Shown here: in pieces, positions 1 to 11,700 of the stretch
How the letters are laid out: the number at the start of each line of letters is the position of its first letter
Numbering within the stretch: position 1 is the stretch's first letter
NCBI GenBank assembly: GCA_029931535.1
Contig: JAQPZY010000679.1
Span: forward strand, 124,001-188,000
DNA: 64,000 nt
DNA from: Margaritifera margaritifera
Taxonomy: Eukaryota; Mollusca; Bivalvia; Unionida; Margaritiferidae
Direction: 5' to 3'
Program-made: the position numbers and the translations under genes
Notes under the pieces: model-generated
Told to the model about the DNA's origin: nothing
The model's input: only the letters and a program-made list of their open reading frames with translations
The model's database searches: none

Positions 1-262
1 GTCGCCAACATGCATCGGATGTAAAAGGAATTGCTTTGGAAACATATTTATCAGTTTATGATCACATGATTTCACAACAGCAAAGTAAAAAGAGCGAATT
101 GGCGCTGTTCAACTAACGGTCGTGCAGTAAACGTTTTCACTGAGCTAGATGGCAGATGGCAGGTTACTTGACTGAAATGATGTAGTACCGAATGTATGTA
201 TGTATGTATGTATCCGAACATTAACCTTTGATATTCTGACATGTAGCAATGTATATTTTCAG

Positions 263-302
263 GTCTATCTTCTTTGTGTCTGATCTCAAGATATCTCAGT
301 AG
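263..302 (+). CDS. Exon 4 of J-domain membrane gene copy 1
   Basis: A 40-nt micro-exon between a TTTTCAG acceptor and a GTAAGAAA donor. It is nearly identical to 51082-51121 in copy 2, and the identity continues into both flanking introns. With phase 1 in and phase 2 out it encodes about 13 residues just before the first clear membrane helix. The last two bases (AG) join the first G of exon 5 to make an Arg codon. Confidence 0.7.
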
Positions 303-2075
303 GTAAGAAAATGTGTTCATTTCAAACTGGGACTAGAATTACACAATTCTATTACCAATTTCGATGCACGCATATTTTGTTCGTCTTGATTGCAAAATCT
401 ATTAAGAACTATTGCAAAAGATTTATTATCAGTCCACCATGATAACGAATATATCAGTTTGCCATAGCAAAGTCAATAACCCGTAATAAAAAACATCCTC
501 ATTGTCTTATTTGACACAGTATGACAAACTCAATAATGAATTATCTCATTACCTTATCAGTCATCCATTTATACTACTGCAAACTTATTCCACTGTCCTA
601 GTTAGTATTGTCATATCGGAATTTTGGCTTCTGAAAATCAATTGTATTTTCGGCAAACATAGAGCATCAGACCAACAACAGTACTTGTATTTTCTTTTGC
701 AACCTTTTTTGTGTAGCGTTTCTGTACCTTTTCTGATTTTTTTTCCCATCGCCTACCGTATCGTTCTCGTTTCATATAGTTTCTAGCCGTCTGTAAATTG
801 TCTCTTCGTCATCGTCCTGTGCCATTTCAAGATGTTTCCCAGCATCTCACCAGTGGATGTTATTGGGATTTGATTTTCGTCTCTAACTAAATTTAAGCCA
901 AGTTAATCGATTCCTCATATATTCTGTTAAAATGAGTATAAATGGGTTTTGTTGCAATACATTTTCCGTAGGAGATAGAATTCATCCACAGAAGTTTTGC
1001 TCCTGACATTTGTTGCAAACCCTGAAAAGAGACTAGATAGTATTATTATTGGTATTAGTATATTATTATGTTATTGTTTATTGTTATTGTTTTTATTATT
1101 ATTATTTTCTTAGGGATTAGAGTATGATGCAATAACAGCTGGATCACTATAGTGACGGATTGGGTCAACAATTTGGATCTGCTCTTTGATCAGACGGCCC
1201 ACCATTATGGTGGTCCTCCCTTTATAATTTTACCTAAAAACCCGAGACTCATCTGTTCTTGGGCAGATTGCCAGATGGACCAGTCCACCAGTGCTTAGTT
1301 AGAGTAATAATACCCCAAAGAGATTGCAAAAGTTTTGTCTATTTAATGAATTTATTTTCTTTATCTGTAGCAACACTGACGAACAATTTGAAAGTTTGGT
1401 TGCGTGTGTTCAGGTGTGATGTGTTCCAGAATAAAATTTATCTTACAAGACAGTGGTCTAAGTGGAGTGTCGTGTTATGCCATTGGTTGACAAATGGTAA
1501 GGTCCAAACACAGGGGTTCACTTGCCATACTCATCAAGGAATTAATCTTCCTTGATATGATTGAGCTTCTTAAAATACATTTATACAAATATATCATTAT
1601 CTCAATTGTAAATATCAATTTTGATTCAATTTGGGTATACATTTTTAATATTTAACTTTTGAAAATTAAAAAACAAAGTGTCATAATTTTTACCCAAAAT
1701 GTTTGAACCAGGTTTTTGCGTTGGCAGTTAGATGTGCCCTAAAAGTTGAAAGTGGTACTTCTGTTCTCCCAATTAATCGAATTTGAGAAAGTATATCACT
1801 TGTGTGCACCTAAGGTGAAATATGAGAAGTTTTGAGATCCATGTACCTTATATGGAAAACAAAACTACATAGATATGAGTTGCTTTAACATTGGCATACA
1901 CACTTTGGAGTCCACAGGATTGTCATAACTTACATGTATTTGTATGTTGATTTTAAATTGTCAGAAGATATTTCAACTCTTAAGAATGGTGAATTTTATA
2001 ATTGTATGCCTTCAAAGCAACACATTTAGTATATTCTTCATAACTGACCAGACCAGGAGCACCGATGTATGCCTT

Positions 2076-2126
<51 letters not shown>

Positions 2127-5100
2127 TTGAATGGACCAATCAAATTCATTTCTACAGAAACTGAGCAAGAAACTTGAGTCCATAATTCAGATTGTCAGCA
2201 CGGACTAAGTGTTATAACAGTTATGGTACCATAATTTGAAGAAAATATCATGGTCGCGTCAGACCTCTCACTAACAGTTCCATATTAGGAGTCAATTGAC
2301 CCATAAGTTGTTAAATCCTGGAGTCACATTCAGATTTTTAGTAGCCACTGCTGATGGTTGATACTAATTGTGTCAAAGTAATACAGTATTTTATTTCCTA
2401 GGGTAGTAAAATACACACGACTGCCAACGATGTAAACTTTTATCAGTAAGTGTATAATGCGCTGTCACTGGTCTACGCGTCTCACTTTGAATCCTCAGAA
2501 AAATAAAACAGGACATATCTGCAAGTACATTATACAGCAGTGTAGTAGCGTGAGCTTATTATACTATGGAAGTACGGTATTAAAAAGTGAATTTCTCCAA
2601 TACTTGTCTAGAGGGATATGGCAATTGACTGACAGTAACACTGTTGAGTAGGGAAGCTAAAATATCGCTAACAAGAGATGTTTGTTCTATACTGTCCTCA
2701 ATCGCTTATGGAATACTGGGAAATAACAGAAATCAACGTGACGATCGGCAAAGTTGAGAAAGACTTGAAACTTTTGTTGCTGGCATATTTAGCTTGGATT
2801 GATTTCTCTATTGCTGCTGGCATATTTAGTTTAATTTGATTTCCGCGTCAATACTACGCAAGGTGAGAGCATATCCTGCGTCATCTTTGTCAGATCTGTG
2901 TAATTTACACAATATTCGGCCTAAGTCCGAGCTCTGTCCCATCAAATTAGAAGAACTAAAGCATCTGCATGTGTCCTATTCATACCGCTGCATTACCGCA
3001 AGGGAAAAGAAAACACATTAGAGCAACTGCTATGCAGGGAAGTTTTGTTTGCATCAATTTAAATCTTCAAATAAATTAAAAGCTATGCAACCATATTTGT
3101 AAGAAAGAAATATTGTCTGCATTTGATTCTTTCCATCTTTACAAAGGTAAAAGCTATATTTTTCAGCATTGCATTCTTTTATATGCATTTCATAAATGAT
3201 TTATTTACTTTTTTCATGTACATGTTTACATGCATAAAATAATTGGATACGCATGGATTTAGGATGCGTTAGAAGCAAAAACATGTGTTCACCATGGATT
3301 TTCTTTTCTATGATGTTCAAGGCATCATTACTGTAATTAAATTCCTTATATATTTCCTTCAAGATTTTACTTTAAAAAATGAAATCCAGTGCATGAGTTA
3401 TAAGTTTAGATGCACAAAGACTATCTTATGTTACGCACTAGCTTGGACACAACATCTGAAAAAATCAGGGTTTTGTTGTATTTTCTGGAAATAGTTGCAT
3501 TTTAATGAAATAAATGGATTTTTTAGTGCAAGTGACCTCTCCGGAACTTGCCGATTCACACCTTTTTGCTTTGTCATCCTACACAAAAGCCATGAGGCTC
3601 AACTCGATAAACGTTTTATTTTCTGTTGAGGCTTTAATGAAGCTTTTTATTGAATACAAGTAACATTCTTCAGTGGTTATCAGATTTTCAGAAATAAATA
3701 GAAAAATAATAATGATTTCTTAGGGATTACAATAGGATGTAATAACAGATGAATGGTTCTAATAGTGTAATGATACCTAAATATACAAAAGGTGCAATAG
3801 ATACCTTAAAACCAATATAATATATACACCTGTAATCTGCTATTTCTGTGAAAAAGTTATCGTATAATAATATGAATAAAGTTATCTTAAACTACTAAAA
3901 TACCATTACCTTTTATTGATCAAAAGTAAACCAGTTAAAGTACGTTCTCTTAAATTTCTTTCAGTTCTGCGAATTTCACAATAACTAAATCAAGCATAAC
4001 TTGATAGCAACATCAGATGAACCACAAGTTTAAACTTGAAGGAGTGTGTATACTATTAATTTCTGTAGTTATAATCACTATGAACGATGTATCCATCTAT
4101 CATTGGTTTTCCTTACAAATTGAAAAGCTCTCATGTAAATGACATTTATCGATGGTTGCAATTTTTATAGGAAATATATTTCAAATTCGTATAATTGCTA
4201 AGGCAAATCCTCAAGTGTATAAATAAATAAATAAATAAAATAAATACATATCATTATAATAAGTGAGGTGTATTTCTTTCAACGGTTATAGTATTAAACG
4301 ATAATAAACCAGACGATGTATGATTTAAACTCTATATTATTAATTCCGTGTTTGTAATCGCCATTTAGTTAGAATCTATCATATATTAACATTTTCAGTG
4401 CTTATATTTGTTTACAGAAAATACATTTTCAAATGTATACTTTTATAGAAGCAATATTTATGTAATTCTTTTTTTAAATTTATCTCGGCAGACTGTTTAT
4501 AGATGTCGAATACAACAAGAAGGTAGTGTGAAGATAATGATATACAAAGATTTTGGATTGTGGTATGTTCTGATAACTGCAATGATCATTAACAAATTTT
4601 ACTCGTTCAGAAGTGCGTAGCATTTCTTTTTATGATAGCAACTTAGACATTACCTTCACAAAAATAACAGTCTACAATGAGCAGATCCAAATAATAACCA
4701 TTTAAATTATTTCTGTGTTGCCTAGTCAGCGTACCATTTCGTACTATATCGCACCTTTTCCACACGTTTTTGTCATACCACGCACCGTCACTGTACCATT
4801 TCCTATGTTAAAAACACAAGTACTGTTGTATGGCTGTGTCAGTCCCATGGCTGCCTGAAGTCGAATGTATCGTGCTATCAATCTAGTTAACACGGCTACA
4901 TCAGGCCTATAGCTGCCCAAAGAAAACTATGTCGTCAGAATACTTATAGCATTTATTAATCCAACTACCTGTGGCTGCTTATGGTCCATGACTGCCAGAA
5001 ATCAGACATTATCATCGAGAAACTTGTAGAATTAACCCAGCTAGTATGGCCACATCTGGCCATTGGCTACACTACATCAACTGTGTCACCGGAAAACTAT

Positions 5101-8100
5101 GGTCGATCTCTATGCATTAACTGAGCTAAGCATTTCTGCATCGGGTCCTTGGCTGCCTGCAATAAATTGTATCACCGTACACCTTAATACATCAACCGAG
5201 CTACCATGGCTACATCAGATGCATGGTTGCCTAAAATCAACTTTATGATCAGCACATTTTTTGTAACAGTCTAGCTGGCTTAGATACATTGGGCTGATGG
5301 CTACCCGAAATCTACCTTATCATTGAAAAACTTGCATAGCTGTATCGGGCCAATATGGCTGCCAGAAATCCGCTGTATGATCAATAAACTTAAGACATCA
5401 CACCAGATATATGGCTTCTTTGTGCTTATGGTTGCCCAAAATCAAGTGTATCATCGGCAAGCTTATTTCATCGCCATCGCTACAGTGTTTATATTTAGAC
5501 TAACGGTCACTCCAAATCAACTGTATCATCAACAAACGTAAGCATCACCCCAGCTACTATGGATACATTCAGACTAATAGCTGTCCAAAATCAACTCTAT
5601 CTTAGACAAACTTATAACATCATCCAAGATACTGTAGCTACAATTGTACATCTTACCAATCGTTTCAGAAAATTAAATGTATCATCGGCAAACTTGTAGC
5701 AACAATCTAGCTAGCATGCTTACGTCAAGCCCATGGTTGCCCGAAATCAACTGTATCATTGGCAAACATAACAACAACACCCAAGCTACAATGGCTACAT
5801 CCAAAATTAAGTACACAATCCCGCAAAACTTTTTATAAATGATCATAAATATAACTGGGTTACACAAAGTATAAAGAAGTCACAATGGCCTCAGAATTTA
5901 AAATTGTTTATCTTTCATTTTTCTGCCTCCGTTCTTTTTTTTTTATTTTAGACCAATCAGAAAGAACGTTTCTGCAGTAAAAAAAAAAAAAATTATAGTT
6001 TTGTATTGTGATTTTGTATAAGGATCTTTTGCATCAAGATCTTTAAAAATGAAATCGCTTGACAAATCTCATTTCAGGATCAAGGTCGTACAAGGAATTC
6101 TGTTTGTCTTCTTCGTTAATCTGCCCATATTTCCTGGGTTATTGGCCATCTATATCTTGCTCCTAGCCTCGAGAAAGGTAAATGTAATTTAAGGTTTAAA
6201 TATATTTACATTTTTAACGGATTGTAATGTCATAAAGCCAATGCTTTTGTGGCTATGTACAAGCAAGTAAGTTAGTTTATTGGATGTATAGCCATCACTG
6301 CTCACTGTACATTTTTGCTCCTAGCCTGGAGGAAGGTTAATGTAATTTAAGGTTTAAATATATGTACATTTTTAAAGGATCATAAAGCCACTCCTTTAAG
6401 TTTGGCATATTTCTGATATACTTTTATCACAAGGCCCTTTACAAAGCTAGCCTTTTAATATCTCAACGCTTTCCAGCTTGTTCCAATGTGTAGCGATCAT
6501 TTCTCTTGTAAAGACACATCCTTATACATACATTTCTTGGATTGAAAACTGAAAAGTGGTACTTGTTAACCTTTTAAAAGTCTTTTTGACATCTATGCAC
6601 TATTTATTTGCATGTACATAGCCACAATACTCTTAGTTTATGTTATGTATGTTGAATTTATAATATGTGTCCATGACGTAAGTTGTACTTTAGTCATTTT
6701 GTAAACATATTTACTGCATTTGAGTTCAATGTCAGTTTTATTTACATAGCATTTAACAATTAGATTGGAATTTTCCATATCTTGATGTGAGAAAGTCAGG
6801 TACACACAGGAAATTTCCATTAGAGTTACTCATATTCTTGAATATTCTGTCAGGTAACTTATCCTTATATTTATACAGTTTAGGTAAACAAGATTTCATT
6901 CCTATACTAAACTTCATATTATTAAGATCAGTCTATTAAGGAATTTGTTTTAGTAATCAGATGTTACAGTTACAAAAATCAGAGCAAATTCAGAGAGATG
7001 AATTATTTATTTGAAAGATTCTTTGGAATTACTAAAAGTGCTCATTCTCATATTGGATTAATGCTTGACTTTGGGATTTATGTAAATTCATTCAAAGATA
7101 TTCTGGATTACATCATTCAGGCATATCAGGATATTAAAGACTACTAACACATCAGAACATTCAAGACTACTAGCACAACAGAACATTCAAGGCTACTGGA
7201 ATTCATTCGGAACATTCTATATTTAGGACTTGTGATTAGGGCACTTAGCATGATTGGATTATTTGGACTTTAATTCACGTTTACGTAAGTGAGTTTTTGA
7301 ATTTTCACTTTAATTGTCTACAAATAAATAGCTTGTTGAATTTACTTACATTGTTGGTTTCACTTTCTTTCTGTTACATAATTTTAAGACCTAGAGTCGT
7401 AACACAGCCAACAGGCAAATTTATCATTCCTTAGTGGTAACCTGTATTAAGCAGTCACATGTATTAAACGGTCACCTTTTGTAGATCCTGTAAACTATTT
7501 TCCTCTAGTAATGAAACTCTTTAGCTATTTTTAAAAGTCTCTTTTCACATTTTCCATGGGTGACTGCTCAAGACATGTTTGACTCACTTCAAACCTTACA
7601 AGCTAAAACTCTTTCCTTGATATTTTTAAAGAATGAGCTGCCATCTCGTTCAGGGTTCGAACTGAGTTGCAAAGTAGGCCAAACAAAGATATAAAGCTGT
7701 GCTGGCGGGGATTTTGTCCCTTGTAACATCATGGTAGCTGGAGTGTTTTTTACAGATAGTTGTAAAGCAACTGTGTACACTGTTTGTATTTTTTCTGTCT
7801 TCTTTCATGCTTTCTATTGTGAATTGAGGGTTTTTCTCAGCTTCTTTGTTTGTCTTCTCATTTCTTGCTATATATGTTCAGCTTACTTTGTCCTATCACC
7901 ATTTCATTTATGTTATACACACGTGCAAATCGTGTCAGTCCCTTTGAGTAATTGTCAAGTTGATGGAGCAGTGTGTTGATGTAAATATAGACTATACTTT
8001 CTTCAAAGAATGTTCTTTGTGGTGCTCAGGTTTAAAAAAAAAGATTAAGCACATCTGTACACTATTATTTTGGATAGTCAGCTTTTTACATCTTCTAAAT

Positions 8101-8673
8101 ATGCCAGAAACTACCTCACTGTATGCATTATAAATTTGGGGTTATTCCATCAAATTAAATATTTAAGAATATGTATCAACCCAGATTAATAATAAATGTT
8201 ACATTGTACATGTCATCCCATGATCATCATATTAAAAAAGATTTTGTAACAGAAAAAGTGAATGGTTGGAAGTAAATTCCTGATATGGTTATTTTCTCCA
8301 ACAGCTTTTACCGATATCCCTATCTAGCTTTGCACTTTCCTCATTTTCTCCATCATGACTGAACTACAATGGGAGCCTTTATGTAGGAAGGGAAAATATC
8401 TACTTAACAATGCTATACAAGTTAGTTTAATGGATGCATATCCATCAATCCATACATCTACGTGATACTGTGGTCTGGAAATACCAGATACCATCACAAG
8501 ACTGGATTCTCGCGGTCCAAGATACATTACAGACAATCCTTTCTTAAACAATAAGTTCATGCCATTCACTTGTTTTTAACTGTCGTCGAGAGTTTGACTC
8601 TCGGATCTTTCAAGGCAAACCTCGACAAGCATTATGCTACAAATATTTGAAACTACATCTTTTACTCCCCGCG

Positions 8674-8704
<31 letters not shown>

Positions 8705-11700
8705 AAAATTTAATCTTCCAAACTTTAGCATGTCTTCTTCCCTTGGCTCTTCTGGTGGATTAATTGGATGCGGAAAAGTTAATTTTACTTTTTACTATCT
8801 CTCTGTTTTTTTTCCAACACATGAATACCTTGACATTGTTACTCAGCAACTGAGTCTGTCAACTTAAGTAAGACCTATACATATACAGAGACCATATTGT
8901 CTACCCAGAATGAAGAAAAAGATACATATTTAATGTACCATAAAAGCTGAACAGTGGACTCTTAAGGGCGGCACATCCCTACTTAACATCTTTAATATAG
9001 GGACTTAGACCACTACTCCACCCTCGTGGAACCATTGTACCGTTTCTCTTTCTCTTTTAAAATATGAAATGAATATGTACTTCTATTACGGGTCAGCCAT
9101 TTATGTTGGGTCCCAAATAACTTGAAAACAATACTCTTGCTATGATTTGTAAAAAGACAGAACAAATTCTATAAATATCAAAGAAAATCCCAGGCTTCCT
9201 ATCCCAAACCTCCAAAGATTAAATGGTCGGTCCCTTATTATCTGTACAATTGCAATGTGATCTTACGTTAAACCATACTAATTGACTTATCCTTTTTTTC
9301 AGCATGCATTCGTAGTGTCTTTTGGTCTGGCTTTCGGTGAAATGGTTTTATACAGGATATTTATAAGCCCTATACTATCTGATATATGGCACGATGCCGA
9401 CGCAGTTTTGAAAAAGCATCAGACAGGGATCTTTATCTACAGTGTGATGGTCACGATATTGTCGTTTCCTGTTTTCCTCAAGTATAGAACACGGTGGTGT
9501 CACTTCTTTCCCTTTTGTTTATGTGCAATGTGCCATATTGCTGTATGTACAGCAGCTTTCGAAAGTATGACTTTTACAGATGCAGTTTCTTTCTTCGTTT
9601 GTCAAACAATGTTAGCATTTCTTATTGATAAGATGTCAACAATATTCTCAGTCCTGATATACTCATCGGTGCAGATAACATCAGGAGTGTGTTTAGAATC
9701 ATCACCGCAATTATTTGCCTTAACAATAGCTTTGATGATCATCTGCTGGCCGCTTTCCTACTATTATAAAGATTCTAGAAAATTGTCTCTTCGTCCTTGG
9801 AATTTAGTCCGGTAAGTTTTAAAAAACAGTAGTCTTACAGATACCTTAACTTCAGAACTTTAATAAGGTAATACAGTCCTACCCGTTTATGTCGACATCC
9901 TCGGGCCCGAGGAAATATTGTCGACATAAGCGGATGTCGAGATAAGTGTGTGTGGGGGACCTGTCATCAGTAAGCCGGATTTAAACTTTGAGAAAACAAT
10001 GGAAATTTTGAGTACATATAGACAAAACCAGCGTGAAATACACGTCTATATTGACAAATTACATTTTGGTTACCTTTGTGTAATAAAATCCACAATGCAT
10101 TAAGTGCATGTATATGAAAAATTCATGAATTCGTGTACGGGTCTCATGTTAGAAAATGTATGCATCGGTCACATCCTGATAGGAAATACATGTATAAAAA
10201 AATGGTTGTCCTCATTTGATCTAACACGTCTTCACAATTCACTACGATAATCATTGTTGTCAGTAGCTCAAGGTTGCATAGTTGTTATTTACATGCTACA
10301 AAGTACATGTACATGTACTTAAATTGGCCTAGATTTTGGTCAGCCTGAAACAATGTTCCCATCTTACCGAGGCTATCAAGGGGATGGGGGCTATTCACAG
10401 GGAAATGATAACATGTATTTATTTACGGAAGTCATCGTGAAAAGTACATAAAATTGAACAAGAGATATGCGGCTGATATGATTAATTTACCTTCATCGTA
10501 GCCTTTCTTTATAGACTCGGCAGCTTTCATCCATCTAGACAAACAAGTTGTTCTCCTCCTTTTTTTTTTTTTTTTTTTTTTACTGGTCCACCACCAGTAA
10601 AAAAAAAAAAAAAAAATAAGGTGGAGAACAACTTGTTGGTTTATCATCCATCATGACAGGGTGTCATGTTTAAGTGAAAAGTTTTCACAGACATCTTTGC
10701 GAGATGCCCCACCTTCAACTTCCTTAACAGCCAGACATTTAGTTTCCAGAAACTGTAAATTTAATCTGCGTTTTACGCTGCCATTGGTAGCCATCGTAAA
10801 CATAAATAAAGTTAAAAAGGAAACTTTCACAGCACAATAAACTTGTTTTAATCACCGATCACTTTGGAAAATGCAACAATCAATCAGATTTCATTGCTTT
10901 TATTCAAGTTTGGTGATGATTTTTTTTTTTTAATGAAGGGTGGATTGTTTTTATTGAATATTGTAACCGGCTTGCTTTGATGAAGGGTACATGTGTTATT
11001 TAAGTCGCTGCGAGAGGCCAACTTTATAGGACCAAACAAAAGCCGGTTTTTTAATCCACCGAGACAGTAAAGGATGGCGGCAAGATCAACTAATTGTTGA
11101 ACAAAGTACAGGTCAGAACTGGCCGCTTGTCGACATAAATGACCCGGCGGCAAGATCAACTAATTGTTGAACAAAGTATCGGTCGGAACTGGCAGCTTGT
11201 CGATATAAATCATTAGAAAACAAAGGATTTGTTCAAGCTGGGACCAAGGGCTTCTGTCGACATGTACGTTTATTTTTTATCTCGACGTCGACATAAGCAT
11301 GACAAATTTGGTAGTAATAGTAGATCAAGGGACCGGGACTTTCCTTTTTTGTTGACATAGGCAGCTTGTCGACATAAGTGATGTCGATATAAGTGGGTAG
11401 GACTGTAGTTGCCTAAAAAAACTATCAGTCATGAATAGAATATTTTCAAGTATTCAGTGTATTTTAGAACGCAGTTTGGAAAAATATACATGTGTGAAAT
11501 AGATCTGTTGGATAAAATAAACACTAGGCAATTATGGACAAAATACAAAACCACACATTGATTCATCTATAAATGATAAAATAACGGTAAAAAAAACGTA
11601 CACGACAATTTTTATTACAAATGCTGACAACAATAATCTTACGACATTGAATATGATTTTTACGACACAACAATCAAATGCAATTTAAATAGGTTCTGGC

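Larger units (their letters stand above)
303..6077 (+). other. Intron 4 of gene copy 1
   Basis: Non-coding 5.8 kb that aligns in long blocks with intron 4 of copy 2 (51122-57495), for example 490-900 with 51310-51700 and 1560-2180 with 52330-52860. It holds a CT microsatellite (2081-2122) and a degenerate minisatellite (4840-5830). No other gene is seen. Short open frames here are not conserved as protein. Confidence 0.65.
6178..9302 (+). other. Intron 5 of gene copy 1
   Basis: Intron of 3.1 kb. It contains a partial duplicate of the exon 5 end (6313-6395), a block of about 760 bp (roughly 6645-7410) with no counterpart in copy 2 and no recognised content, a LINE relic (8335-8575), a CT tract (8674-8699) and a MITE-like element (9089-9234). 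Confidence 0.6.
9874..11405. mobile_element. Non-autonomous pogo/Tigger-like DNA transposon
   Basis: Terminal inverted repeats CAGTCCTACCCGTTTATGTC (left) and, on the other strand, CAGTCCTACCCACTTATATC (right), flanked by a TA duplication (9872-9873 and 11406-11407). Subterminal words related to TCGACATAAG recur at both ends. The intact pre-insertion site is in copy 2 at 63790-63800 (GGTAATAGTTACC). It is 1.53 kb long and carries a - strand remnant of a CENP-B-type helix-turn-helix (10651-10794) but no DDE domain. Family knowledge: pogo/Tigger elements start CAG, duplicate TA and encode a CENP-B-like N-terminus. Confidence 0.85.

Noticed and set aside
502..786. 94-codon hydrophobic open frame
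   Set aside because: The matching region of copy 2 (51330-51600) does not keep the frame, so it is intron sequence.
4484..4514. Possible extra exon (acceptor GGCAG, donor GTAGTG) also present at about 55766-55802
   Set aside because: Exon 4 ends in phase 2 and exon 5 begins in phase 2, so they join directly; including this piece would end in phase 0 and throw exon 5 out of frame. Conservation here is no higher than in the surrounding intron.
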